Of a stretch of 64,000 nucleotides of DNA, positions 1-12,240 are shown one piece after another (the first letter of the stretch is position 1; the number at the start of each line of letters is the position of its first letter). The translations under genes were made by a program, and so were the position numbers. The DNA is from Sordaria brevicollis (taxonomy: Eukaryota > Ascomycota > Sordariomycetes > Sordariales > Sordariaceae): contig JAUTDP010000002.1 of the NCBI GenBank assembly GCA_033439795.1, forward strand, positions 2,294,001 to 2,358,000. The letters are read 5' to 3'. The notes beneath the pieces were generated by a model. It was not told where the DNA came from. It did no database searches and worked only from the letters and a program-made list of their open reading frames with translations.

Positions 1-1
1 A

Positions 2-220
2 GGCCACCTCGAGACCTTCCTCGCCATCACCACTAGCCCGTACACCATCGTCTCGGGGCAAGCTACTGGACGAGTGAATGCAGAGCTGGACTCGACCAAG
101 CGAGATATTGAAGGTGGAGGCTACAAATTTTGGCATAAACGGAGGACGGCCACAGGGTGCAAAAAGCGGGCAAGTGGCCGTCCGCCGAAAAAGAAACAAA
201 CGACATGTCGAGGCTACTAG
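2..220 (+). CDS. Possible C-terminal end of a gene starting before the window
   Basis: An open frame runs in from the left edge and ends at the TAG at 218-220. The first 20 or so codons favour C or G in the third position, as real genes here do. The encoded tail (about 72 residues) starts with a hydrophobic/polar stretch (LETFLAITTSPYTIV) and ends in a basic KKRASGRPPKKK segment. The second half loses the codon bias, so an intron or the true end may lie inside it. No family recognised. It could also be non-coding. Confidence 0.22.
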   Translation, partial: GHLETFLAITTSPYTIVSGQATGRVNAELDSTKRDIEGGGYKFWHKRRTATGCKKRASGRPPKKKQTTCRGY

Positions 221-1220
221 GCAATGGCTGAAGGGATGCTACGCACATTCTGGAATCACTGCATTTGCGCCTTTTTGATTTGGGCACGTGGAATGATGGA
301 GGCTTCTTTACGATGGCATGAGCAAATGAGAGATACCAGGACATGAACTTTTTGGGTTTGTATATGCATCTGCGCGAGCAGAACCGGCGCTCTGGATACA
401 CAACCGATGATTATGAGGAAAACGGAGCCTAAAGAAGAACAACGAGGAGGGCCTTCAGGCTCGGCCATCGCATAAGGTTCCTTCTATTCTAGCCATGGGA
501 GGAAACCGATGCCATCGTTCACAACAAGAACATTGAAAGAAAATTAGGGAAGCGACTTGCATGCAGTCTTATACTACATTTCATATACAATTACCTTTTT
601 TTGTATCTCACTACACGTTCCCAAAATTGCCTACGCCTATCATTGACCGACCTGGACTTCGATACTTCTGGATCAAGCGAGCGAGGAGGCAAGTCGCCTC
701 ATGCAGTTCAGTCACCCAAACAAATGTCAAGTCTGGATGAGCAAATCTCTCGACTTGGATATCCTGTACGGAAGGGGCGGTGGGTGGTTTTCAAACGATA
801 CTTATCCCGCCGATCGATGTCGCGAGGGAAGGCACGTCGTCGGCCCCTCGCTGCTTGATGTGACTGCCCGCGCACCGGCAGTCATACCGCGGTTGGTTCC
901 TGCCATCTCTCACTGCCTCTTTCCGATGATGGCTCAATGGTTCCTTCCGTTTCCTGTCAACAAAATTTTCATCGCGTCACGTCACAAAGAGTCCTCGAAG
1001 CTCTTTCCCTGGCTTGGAGCGGCCCCTATCTCAGGGCTTTTGGAGACGCACAGAACTGTCCAGTCCAGTCAACCCGGCGTCGGCTTCCTGACGAACTTCA
1101 GTTTATTGAGTCTCGCTGTTTGGCTTCTTTTCCATTGCTCAATACTGTCTCATCTTTCTTGCTCTCGTCGTCCAAAGTCTCGCGTCGTATCGTTGAACGC
1201 TCATCGACCGCGAAGTAACC
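221..1220. other. Intergenic region upstream of MER3
   Basis: No gene supported here. Several overlapping short frames exist on both strands but none has codon bias, a recognisable domain or splice structure. The stretch from about 850 to 1220 probably holds the MER3 promoter and 5' leader. Confidence 0.5.
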
Positions 1221-4200
1221 ATGGCGGGACGTTGGACCATGGCGGCACGCGAAAAAATAACCCAAAGACAGAGAGCCAGATACGATCCCGAGATCCTCGA
1301 TGACCGCGACGAACTCGCCCTCTCTCCTCATCTGGGTTATTATCCGGATCGCTATCGTGATGAACACGACCGTGGACAGCTTGAGCCTCCAAGACGCTAC
1401 TATGCATCATCTCAGCCCCAGCCATACGCAGACGGACTAGATGATTTCGGTATGTCCTTGGATTCTATACCATGACTTCCCCAGTCTGACACTTCACAGA
1501 TCGTCATCTTCTTGCCCATCCTGCCCCTGAAAATTCTGAAGACGAGCAATATGAGATTGCCCTCTCGCATGTTAGCAGACATGCCCAGCCTCACATATCC
1601 CCCGGATACAGCTCGTATATGAACTCCACGATGCCCCAGCCTATGTCTGTCTGCCCGCCTCCATCCAGCAGGGCACATGCCCTCGATGACCACCTTATGC
1701 CGACTCCGAGAACACTGGAGATCATCCACCGGGAACCAAATCATCGTCTTAGGGAACTGTGTGGTCCACACCAGCAGCCGACGCCGCCAATGCATTCTGG
1801 TTGGTTTTGTTTACCTGTCGAACATGTTGAGGTCAAGCTGACATTGTCCAGCTGCAGCATATGCGCATAGTCCCGCGAGCCAAGTGTCCACCAGAGAGAC
1901 AGTTCATAGCCTCAACAGCTCTAGCCCTACTATTCGAGCCAGTGCGAACAAGAAGCGAACTGCCTCTCGACGCGCCAGCCAGATGTCCTATCTGGTTGAG
2001 GAGCCCATGGAAATTTCCGACCCTTCCCAATCAACCCAGCCAATCCAGCGGGCCGAGCCATCCCAGGTTAAACACACAGAATCGACTCCGTCAACCCCCA
2101 TTGTTCACGGTATACCGCTCGTGAGTGTACGACAGGCCTTGCCAAGCAGGTTTCAGCAGGTCTTCCCTTACGAGCTGCTCAATGCTGTACAATCGAAATG
2201 CTTCGGGGTTGTCTACGGATCTACAGACAATGTGGTCATATCTGCACCGACAGGAAGCGGCAAAACAGCCATTCTTGAACTCGCCATCTGCAAACTCGCC
2301 CTTGATCGAGGTAACGAGAACTTCAAGATTGTCTACCAAGCTCCTACCAAAGCTCTGTGTTCCGAGAAGGCTAGGGACTGGGAGAAGAAGTTTAACCATA
2401 TGGGTTTAAAATGTGCCGAGTTAACCGGCGATACCTCTCAAGCCGAAATGAGGCGAGTCGGCGAAGCTTCCATCATCGTCACGACTCCTGAGAAGTGGGA
2501 TTCCATTACACGCAAGTGGCAGGACCACCGAAAGCTTCTCCAACTTGTTGAACTGTTCCTCATCGACGAAGTTCACATTCTCAAGGACGTCCGTGGTGCT
2601 ACTCTCGAGGCTGTGGTCTCACGGATGAAGACCATCGGGGCCAATGTTCGTTTCGTTGCACTCAGCGCCACTGTCCCCAATTCAGACGACATCGCAAAAT
2701 GGCTGGGACGCAATCACACGACTCAACAGCTCCCTGCTCACCGTGAGGTTTTCGGCGAAGAGTTCCGCCCTGTCAAGCTGCAGAAGATTGTCTACGGATA
2801 CGAATGCAATGGGAATGACTTCATCTTTGACAAGTTTCTGGACAACAAGCTCCCCGTGCTGCTTTCTAAACACAGTCAACGGAAACCGATTCTTGTATTT
2901 TGCTTCACCAGGAAATCATGCGAATCCACAGCCGCTATGCTAGCGGAATACGCCTCAGCGATGTCGGAGTCCAACGGCCCGTGGCCTTTGCCAAAGAAGA
3001 GAATTCCCGTTATCAGCCGTGAGCTACAGGAGATCGTTCAGTTTGGCGTTGCTTTCCATCATGCGGGCCTTGATGTCCAAGACAGAGTTGCTGTTGAGCA
3101 GCACTTTTTGAACGGGGAGCTGAGCGTCATCTGTTGCACATCAACCTTGGCCGTTGGCGTCAATCTCCCTTGTCACACGGTGGTCATGAAAGGCACGGTC
3201 GCTTTCATGGACGACAAGCTCCAAGAGTATTCGGACCTCGAGGTTATGCAGATGCTAGGACGAGCGGGCCGTCCCCAGTTTGATACCAGCGCAACTGCTA
3301 TCATCCTGACGCGTGCTGCCAACAAGCAACGATATGAGAAGATGGTCTCCGGTCAAGAAATCCTTGAGAGCACCCTGCATCTCAACCTCATCGAACATCT
3401 CAACTCTGAAGTCTGTCTTGGGACAATCAGTGACCTCGCTTCAGCAAAGCTGTGGCTTGGCGGCACCTTCTTGAGCGTCCGTCTTAGACGAAATCCCGAC
3501 CACTACCGACTTACAGGCGATATATCGAACCCCACCCAAATCGACGACAAGCTCGAGGAGATTTGCGAACGTGATATAAAGCTTCTACAGAACACTGAGT
3601 TAGTGACTGCCGACGCAAAGTTCAAGTGTACAGAGTATGGCCGTGCCATGTCCAAGTACATGGTGGAATTCGAGACCATGAAGTTGCTGTTGAAGATTCC
3701 TCGTGCGGCCGGCATTGAGGCTCTGGTAAGGCGCTCTTCTCCCGATCTTTACAGCAAATGGCTAACTCAATTGCAGATCAATGCTCTCGCTGAAGCAGTA
3801 GAGTTCAAGGAGTTTCGCATGAAACCGGCCGAACGAACACTCTTCCGTGAGATCAACAAGAACCCGCTCATCATGTATCCCATGAAAGAACAGGTCCAGC
3901 ATACTCAACACAAGATCTCCCTGATTGTGCAGGTGCATCTTGGAAGTGTTCAGTATCCTGACTCATCTGAAGCAGCTAAGCTCAGACGACAACTCATGAT
4001 GGAAAAGAAGATGATTTTCGAGAGACTTGGGCGTCTTGTGCGTGCGGTTATTGACTGCAAGGGGCATGACCGCGATGCGGTTGGAGTGAAGAATGCGTTG
4101 GAGCTGGCTAGGGCACTTTCAGCCGAGTCATGGGAAGGTCGTCCAACACAACTCACACAAATCCCCAACATCGGACCAGCTGGTATGAGGAAGTTGGCAG

Positions 4201-6111
4201 GCAAAGGCATCAGAACAGTGTTGGAGCTTGCAGAGAAAGACAGCGTGGATCTCGAGCGACTGATGTCAAGGCAGCCGCCGTTCGGAAAAAAAGCTGAAAT
4301 CAGAGCTTGACAAGTTTCCCCGTCTTGATATGGAGGTGTCAGTCGTCAAGTACATCACTCCAAAAAGACGCAACGAAGACGTAACACTCAATGTTCAAGC
4401 GACCCTTCATTACCGCAACCAGAACGGCCCTCCAAACTGGCTGGGAAGGTCCCCGATGCTCACATTCATGGTCGAGTCTTCGAATGGGACTTTGCTGTTT
4501 TTTTGGCGAGGAAGTGTCAGGAAGATCGACAGACAGATCGGGCTTGTACTTCCATTTGCTGTTCCGTTGAAAAGTCCGGATGAGCGTGTCGTTGGCCATC
4601 TCAGCTGCGAGGAGATTGTTGGAACGCTTGTCTCGAAAATTCTGAAGCACGACGTGCCTCTAGCAGCTTTTCCATCCCGACAGCCTCGTCAAGGAAAAAT
4701 AACGCCCACAAACGGAATGCAAACGCAGCCACCGTTGAAAGAAGGAACTGAAGACTACCTAGATGATGGTGGCATAGATGACTCGGATCTACTCCAGGCA
4801 GCTGATGAAGCAACTTTTCGTGCCCCTGTCGTTCATGGAACCAAGTACGAGTCGGAATCAGACTTCGACGAGTATCCTGAGGTCGAAGAGCTCATGGAGG
4901 TTGTGACGCAAGCCAGCGAGGCGGCCCATCAGAAATTTGACAGACATCTGGCTGCGAACGAGTCCGATGACGCGGGAGACATGGAGAACAGCCAGATTCT
5001 AGACCGGGAGCCTGTGCAACTGCCAAACGGTAGGTGGCAGTGCAATCACTCCTGCAGTGGTGGAGGACCTACAAAGTCGGGCAAGCCTTGTACGCATAAG
5101 TGCTGTCTAGAGGGCGTCGAGAAACCACGAAAGCGATCAAGCAAAAAGCGAAAGGAGCCGGAGCAAGGAGACCAGAAGAGCGATTCTCAGGGCATCCTGA
5201 CTCAGTCGTCCTTTGCCCCGCTGAAAAGGACATCGTCAGCGGGTGGTCAATCGACCGCCAACAAGACACTCCCTCCGGCCTCGACAAAGAAGGAGGCACC
5301 TGAAAAGGCCTACAAGCCGGTCAATAAGAAGCCCAAGTTGGAACTGCCCCCCATTCAGAAGCAAACTTTCGACGGCGTTGATATTGACTGCATCGATCTT
5401 TCGTTTGAGGATGACGAGTTTCCAGACATTGCGACCGTCATTCAGCAGAAGTCAACGCCAATAACCACCGCCGACCAAAGCCAACGCGCCAACAGTGAGA
5501 GCAAGGTTTCACATGACGAGATCCAGGGAACCACTCAGACCCAAGGCGAAGGCGTCAAAGGTCCTGCGGTATCATCGACACAGAACATGGTGGCAGATCC
5601 AACCAACATGTTCCCGTTGTCAACCCAAGTCTTTGGGGACGACCCATTTGACGTCGGGGCTTTCGCAATTCTTGACGGCATGGGATTGGGAGCAGGCAGC
5701 AGGGAGAAAACCAAGTCTCCCTTCAGCATTGGCGGAAAGGATCAAGTTTTCTACCAGACTCCATCCAGCCAGTCTTTAGGAGTTGGCATGGACCTGTCCG
5801 ATGAGCTTCCTCCGCTCGATCCTCAACCGACGGCGAACGGCAGCCAAAAGGTCCCAGTGATTGACCTCGAGTGGGAGGATGCGCCGCTGGGATATGGCGA
5901 GGAGCTTCTGGACAGTAATCAGTTAGTTTCCTACACCATTGAATCTCCTTCACCGCGCGGTGTTGCGCAGGACAGACCTCAGACACCCAACGACGTAAAG
6001 AGCACCGATGCCAAAGATCAGAAGCCAAGGGTAGAGGGTGAGCCAGACTGGGTGTCGCAAATGGATCCTGATATTGTTGATTCCCTTCGAGGCTTTGTGA
6101 CATTTGTATGA
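1221..6111 (+). CDS. mer3: MER3/HFM1 meiotic DNA helicase, frame broken at 4286-4292
   Basis: Superfamily 2 Ski2-like 3'-5' helicase of the MER3/HFM1 family, which in other organisms stabilises strand-exchange intermediates for interfering meiotic crossovers. Exons 1221-1449, 1500-1799, 1852-3725 and 3777-6111. Visible motifs: motif I APTGSGKT (Lys about 314), DEVH box (about 415-418), SAT motif FVALSATVPN, motif VI QMLGRAGRPQFD, then a Sec63-type region with a helix-hairpin-helix (IPNIGPAGMRKL). After the frame break come a long disordered tail and a Cys cluster (CNHSCSGGG.. CTHKCC) resembling the zinc-binding tail of fungal relatives. The run of seven A at 4286-4292 shifts the frame to a TGA at 4308; with six A the frame continues to 6111 and gives about 1,578 residues. 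As written, the product would be 978 residues. The third intron (3726-3776) is 51 nt and stop-free. The start is the first ATG; the second in-frame ATG (1239) is possible. Confidence 0.93.
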
Positions 6112-6915
6112 AGGAGGAAAGTCTGTGTATTGTACGATGACGGAGTGTGCGTTACTACTGCTTTGTACTTGTTCGTTAACTGGCCTTCTTGGTTCGTTGA
6201 TTTCGGTTCTCTATGCTCACATGTTCAAAGGTATTAAAGATGGTATTTCTAAGAGGAGGAAATGTACTTCTAGATCATCAATGTAGTTGAAGGACGCAGT
6301 TAGCTAGTGAAGATGTCTTCATGAGGCATGTCAAAATAAGGGTGCGAGAACTGTCATCGTGAGTGTAACCGCGTACTGCTTTCACACCCAAGGATCGGGA
6401 CGGCGTGCTATGAATGAACAAGGTTCGGTACCAATGACAATATACACTACTTTCCATGCTCTCGAGTCTTCAAGTATGTGTTGTCGATGGTTTGGGCCGC
6501 ATCAACTGCCGGAGATGTTTCTCGATCTTTGGAGCAACAGCTCTGCTGCCCCCGCACCTTTGATGCACGCCGGAGGTAGATGACTCGACGATGTGCCTCG
6601 GATTCTGTCACCAGTCACACAGCGCTGTATACGAGGTCGAAGACAAATAAATCAGGAAAAAAGAACAGAAGACCGGCGATACGGGCCGATTATGAATATC
6701 AAAAGCAACGGGCCCAGCGAGCCCAAGTTATTTCCGTAGCGATCGTGATCCACCGTGACTATAAATCTCCACTCTTCGAGATTGGGTTCCCCGCATCACC
6801 ATCGTGAACCGTCAACTGTCTTCGTGGGAACAAAACATTCTCAACACCACGCACACATTTGTATCTATCCTTCTACACAAAGGAAAACAACCTCATCTTC
6901 GCCTCAATTGTCAAA
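6112..6915. other. Intergenic region between MER3 and the Gfo/Idh gene
   Basis: About 800 bp with no supported gene. It holds the MER3 3' end and the promoter of the next gene. Confidence 0.5.
6760..6765 (+). promoter_or_regulatory. TATA box candidate for the Gfo/Idh oxidoreductase
   Basis: TATAAA in the context GTGACTATAAATCTCC, about 150 bp before the ATG at 6916. Position and consensus fit a core promoter; no transcript data. Confidence 0.4.
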
Positions 6916-8285
6916 ATGATCGGAGTCGCACTGCTAGGCGCTGGCATCTTTGCCCGGGAGCGTAAGTCCATTCATCCAAGCATCATCTCCGTTCCCCAAT
7001 TCCCACGACCACCCCTCACTGATGTCATCACTTTTGAATGTGGTGTTCGTCAACCACCACGACCAAGTATCTACACCGTCTACGCCGCCACACCGGCAGC
7101 TCCAAACTGATATTTGGAGGAAACATTGAAAAACGGTCACATAGATCGTTCAGTGGGAAAAGAAAAGATGTAACCAAGCTAACACCTCATTTCCCCGCTA
7201 GAACACCTCCCCGCAATCGAATCCGTCCCCTCCCTCTCCCTCAAAGCCATCTACTCCCGCTCCGAATCCTCCGCCAACAACCTCGCCTCGGCCGCTTCCT
7301 CCAAGTCCATTGACGTTTACTACTCCGTCCCCACCGGCACGGGCGAAGCCAACGTCGGCCCTGCCGAGAAATCTCTCGACGCCCTTCTCGCTCGCTCAGA
7401 CATTGACGCCGTCGTCATCGCCCTGCCCATCCTCGCGCAGCCGGAGATTATCAAGAAGGCGCTTAAGGCGGGGAAACATGTGTTGAGCGAGAAGCCGGTT
7501 GCTAAAGATGTGGAGAGCGCGAAGGAGTTGATCAGCTTCTATGAGGGGCTTGGTGAACAAAAGAAGTTGTGGGCGGTGGCGGAGAATTTCAGGTATACGC
7601 CTAGCCTAATTGCGGCGGCGCAGAAGGTGAAGGAGGTGGGCGGGAACTTGACGACGTTTAGGCTGAACATGAATGGGTGGGTGGAGGAGGGGAATAAGTA
7701 TTTTAAGACTGAGTGTGAGTTTTCCCTCCCCCTTTTTTCGTGGCAGGGAAGATGGATGGGCTAACAAGGAAAAACATAACAGGGCGCAAAGTCCCCTCCT
7801 ACCAAGGCGGCTTCCTCCTCGACGGCGGTGTCCACTTCATTGCCGGCCTTCGCCTCCTGCTGGCCTCTCTGGGGCAGGACATCTCGCAGGTGGTCGGCTA
7901 CAGCCACCTCCTCGAAGAGCGCCTGGTGCCCGTCGACACGGTACACGCCGTCGCGCTGACCAACGAGGGCAAGTCGGGAACCATCAGCATCTCGTTCGGC
8001 ACGCAGTTCAAGTCGGGTCTCGAGGTCGAGGTCGTGACGACTCAGGGTGCCGTTTACTGGAACCCGACGCAGGTCAAGACCAAGACCAAGGACGGCGAGA
8101 AGACGGAGGAGTTTGAGCGGAGCTCAGGCGTCAAGGAGGAGGTGGCGGCTTTTGCCAAGGCGATTGAGCAGGGACAGACGGAGAAGAACCAGACGCCTGA
8201 GGAGGCGTTGAAGGATTTGGAGGTGGTGCAGAGGTTGTTGGAGTCTGGAGAGGGGAAGGGGGTTGTTAAGGCTGTTGAGGCTTGA
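6916..8285 (+). CDS. Gfo/Idh/MocA family NAD(P)-dependent oxidoreductase
   Basis: Predicted 353-residue cytosolic dehydrogenase from exons 6916-6961, 7202-7714 and 7783-8285 (introns of 240 and 68 nt). The N-terminus MIGVALLGAGIFARE holds the GxGxxA/G dinucleotide-binding loop, followed by a Rossmann fold. The family's EKP motif is present as SEKPVAKD, with its lysine as the usual catalytic residue. A GGFLLDGGVHF segment marks the start of the C-terminal alpha/beta domain. The general pattern resembles the yeast YMR315W group, thought to be an NADP(H) oxidoreductase; the substrate cannot be told from sequence. The splice T|GG restores the expected Trp (FKTEWRKVPSYQGG). The gene converges on the MFS permease, with only 28 bp between the two stop codons. 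Confidence 0.9.
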
Positions 8286-8313
8286 GATGGACTTGTCCAA
8301 GCTGGTGGGAGGG

Positions 8314-11228
8314 TTAATCCTCGTTAGGCGAGACACCGTCTGGGGTCATGGTCGAACCCGAAGCTTGCGAGAGCAGCCCCTGGCGGGACGCTCTCCTTTT
8401 AGCTGCGAGACGCTCTGGGCTATTACGGAGTTACAGATTTAGTAAAACAAAACGGGGCACTTGGTGAGGAAGATATTGAAACTTACAGCAAAATACGAAC
8501 ATCGATAATGTTGAGCATCCAACACATGATGATGACGAGAATCCAAAGCACGATGGATATCTGCCAGGCGTAGTGGTCTATGACATAGTATCAGCTATGG
8601 GGGCCCATGTATAGCACAAGAAGTACAAGATGTGGAACGCACAATAAGGAGCCTGTGAAGCAGGCCATATGAGAACTTGAGACCAAGTCAGGATGGCGTA
8701 GACTCCGGCTATGGAGTATCCGACTATCAAGGTACGAGCCTCTGAGTCTTGGGGTAGTCTAAATGGGTGAGTAAGGTCAGCCGGACGTTGCCTCCAAAAC
8801 CACCTAACTAGCCAGATAATCAGTGACTTACATGTCGGACAGCCACGACATGATCAACGGCGCCGTTCCGAGACTCATATATGTCATGAAGTAACTGGCA
8901 TAAGCGGCAGAGACTGGAGTAGTATCTGGGTGAGATGTCCAGACGCTCATGATGATGCATGGAATCAGTCCGATCACGCCTATGCCACGGAATTTGTGAT
9001 CAGCTGTTTCGACTCCCAGAAATGCCCGCCGCAGGAACTCTTTCAACGAGGAAAGACTCACCTTGAGCAACCAACAACGTCCACCTGGTCTGTAACAAAT
9101 CCGACAGAATCGCCCATATCCAAACTGCCCGTCACATATCAGTCAGTATCCATTCACTTGCAACTCGTTCCACTCACTTACCCAACCCTTAACGCGAAGG
9201 ATTACTCACCAAAAACAACACTAACCCCATTCCCCACCACCGGAATCATATTCACCTCCTCCACGCTCCATCTCGGTGTCTTCCCATCATCCATCTTCAA
9301 CTCCTTCAGAAACAAATTAAAGTAATTATACCCGTAGGGAGCCAGCACAGATGCAATGTACAGTATCGGGATAAAGTAGGCAATCCACATGCGAAAAGTA
9401 CGCTTGGCGGCGGCCCAGGTAATTTTCTTGGAGTCGGTTCGGCCGTGGCGTTGAAGGCGGGCTTGGGCGAGGAGGATGTGGGATGGGGTTAGCCATCCCC
9501 CAAGGAAGGTTAGGGGGGATTTGCTGTTGCTACTGCTGCTGCTGTTGCTAGAGTGACCATCATGGTTATGGGGAGAGGAGGATGGTGAGGATGGGGAAGA
9601 GGAAAGACAACGTGGGTTAGGCGAGTTAGGGTAGTCTGGGATTAAGAAAAAGCCGGTGAAGCCGATGAGGAGGGTTAGGAGGCCGTTGATTATGAAGAGC
9701 CATCTTTTGTGTTGGTAAGGAGGAGGATGTTAGTTCCCGACACAGCGTTACTTGGAGATACAATGAGAAAGAAATGGGTCAGACAGACGATTACGCGAAA
9801 CGGTGGGTTGGAGGGTAAAAAATAAAATGGCAGTCAGAGAAGGGAAGGTCAAGAGGGTAAGGAGAACAGGGGAAAGGAGGGAAAGTAAAGGGGCATGTAA
9901 ACAAACGAGACACTAACCGCCAACCTCTAATACCCCATATCCCTTCAAGAGACTTGAGCACGGCAACCTGTAATGCTCCGGACATCATGGACCCTAGGGC
10001 TTGACAGGAATGGTAGAAGCCCATGCGCTTGGCGAGTTCTAAGGGTGTGTACCAGTACACTTTTCGTCGTAGTAAGTGTCAGCCATCGTGTCACTCATTG
10101 GTTGAAGCATCGTACTCTGTTACAGTAAGGCCATAGGTTCAATAGGGCCTAAGAGAAGAGTAGACTGACTGAACAGAGTCATCATGCCCGGCCACGCACT
10201 GCTCTCAAACAAGCCGAGCAAGACTCGCAAAGCATAGACTTGGTGAGCATTCTGGGCAAAGGCGATAAGAGCCGTAACGAAGCCCCATCCTATTTCGAGA
10301 CCGGGAAGCCAGTAGCTGGGACGGACATAGGTGATGATGACTTGGGAGGGGATGAGCATGAGACAGTAAGAGATACTGAAGAAGGTGAGGAAGCTGCGAA
10401 GGTTGTGACGAAGAGCCATCATTAGTTTCTCGTGACGCTAATCTACGGGAGCAGGTCTATGTGGTTGTGGTCTCACTAGTTCAACTCATTCCCGTTGAGT
10501 TCCAAGTCTTCTTTCATGCCAGAGACGTAGGCGGAGCTGATGTTGGTTTGGTCGAGGTATCTGGACCGGATAACTGTCAACTACCTTTGTTCATTTGTAT
10601 CCAAAGTACAACAGAAATCCGAACGTCTTACTTGATCACTAAATGCACATATCATATCTCATCAACAACATACCCCGTATTCACACGCTCAAGTGTTCAT
10701 CCATCATCGTCATCCTCTCACACATCAGAAAAACCTACCTTGTGAGATACACCCAAAAGTCAAGAGGAAAACATCCAATCTCCGCACCAGATCTTTCTCC
10801 AACGGCGACCGTTCATTATCATCACCATCTTGTTTCAACCAAACCAGTCGTTTGGAGATGGTATCCGTCCATAGCCGTTGAAGCCGTGATGGTGGCGTGG
10901 CATTCAACGACTGTTCCTGACGAGGGTCTGGGTCTAGTTGGCGCCGCGCATGGGACTGTTGCTCCGGCTCCCACGAGGAGTCCGCTTCATCGAGATTTCC
11001 ATCATGTCCATGTTCATGCCTGACCCTGCAAAAGCCGTTTGAATTACTAGGGTCGTTTCTGTTCCTGGCCGTGGTGTTGAGGTCGGTGTACCGGGAGGAC
11101 GTTTGTTGACCGAGAAGCAACGGGCTGGTCTCCTCCTGAGCGGTGATGTTAGCAACAGCGGGGATACCCTTCCCATGCCGCAGCGAATCCGAGGAGCGGT
11201 GTCCACCGTCTTGCGGGAATGACGACAT
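8314..11228 (-). CDS. MFS permease, Dal5/anion:cation symporter-like
   Basis: Predicted 654-residue plasma-membrane transporter of the fungal allantoate/vitamin permease type. Eleven exons on the minus strand: 11228-10739, 10638-10632 (7 nt), 10560-10477, 10393-10170, 10059-9918, 9703-9210, 9124-9062, 8979-8832, 8758-8643, 8577-8487 and 8419-8314; they sum to 1,965 nt. A hydrophilic cytosolic N-terminus of about 150 residues precedes TM1. Recognisable segments are [76 protein letters not shown] and the late [12 protein letters not shown]. The central loop carries a Ser-rich insert. The last exon (PERLAAKRR... PNED) is inferred because the preceding TAA lies inside a perfect GTAAGT donor; if that donor is not used, the protein ends about 35 residues earlier. 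Substrate unknown. Confidence 0.88.
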
Positions 11229-11820
11229 TGTGGCTCGTCTTTTTTTTTAGAGAAGCCGTAGCGGCCGGTAAAAGTCTGAGTTTTTAAACGGTCTTGCAGT
11301 GTGTCTTTTGGACGGACGATGGGGGAAAGGGGAATGGAAATCTGAGCCGAATGGGTTGATGAACACGGAACTGGATGGAGCCATGAGGGGGCGGATATGG
11401 CACGAGGAGGACACGAGGGATAGGGCCAACTTCCAAGGCAGTAAACAGCGGCCGCTGCGGCCGGGTTAGGGGACGTTGCGGTCGCGTGGAGAGAAAGGGG
11501 TCAAGCTTGTTGTGTTGTCTTGGACTCTTGGTGGTTGTTTGAAGCTATCCCTACTTGGGATTGTTATCGTGAAAGTTGTCAGATGGTGGTGGTAAGTCAG
11601 CGGACTGATTGGGCAGCTGGCTGGCGCTTGGCAAAGTTCAGCTGGCAGCTGCAAGCCAAGAGAACGAACCTTTGGCCGATCACTTCTGGTTCGGTAGGGG
11701 GTGCCGAATGGGACGGTGGCATGATGCAACACCAGCCAGGGGGTTCACCAATCATCAGTCGTCCATGTAGAATCCGTGGAGGGTGTGATGGGAAAACCAC
11801 GCGAAGGAAAAGAAAAAGAG

Positions 11821-11849
11821 ACGACGACGACGACGACGACGACGACGAC
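11821..11849. repeat. ACG trinucleotide microsatellite
   Basis: About ten uninterrupted ACG units. No coding role seen. Confidence 0.9.
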
Positions 11850-12184
11850 AGCAATGACAATGTCACCCTTCATTTTGTCAGGGTTGCGAATTGCGACGCT
11901 TTTCAACTTCATCACGGTCATCACCGACCGATCATCTCAGCAACATCTCCTGGGTTCCGGTTCTCGGAGATGTAAAGTCACATTTAAAGAGGCCAAGAGG
12001 GGTTGCAATTGACAGAAAGGAAGGGGTGCTTCACTCTTGTGTCGCTCTTGCTCTTTGACTGGAGTTATCGTGGGGTTTGGTCTTTGCACTGTCAGTGGCT
12101 GTTGCCAGTGCCCGTCACCAGTGGCTTCCAGGGAAATACAATCACAGAAAGTCCTCACGTTATCCATTCCTCTTTTGGGTATTC

Positions 12185-12240
12185 GTTCCTGACGTTCCTG
12201 ACGTTCCTGACGTTCCTGGCGTTCCTGGCGTTCCTGGCGT
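12185..12240. repeat. 9-bp tandem minisatellite
   Basis: Six head-to-tail units of GTTCCTGAC or GTTCCTGGC: the first three have A and the last three G at the variable position, which suggests block duplication. Lies in intergenic DNA. Confidence 0.9.

Noticed and set aside
701..1303. 200-codon frame upstream of MER3
   Set aside because: Overlaps the MER3 start in another frame, no codon bias, no domain.
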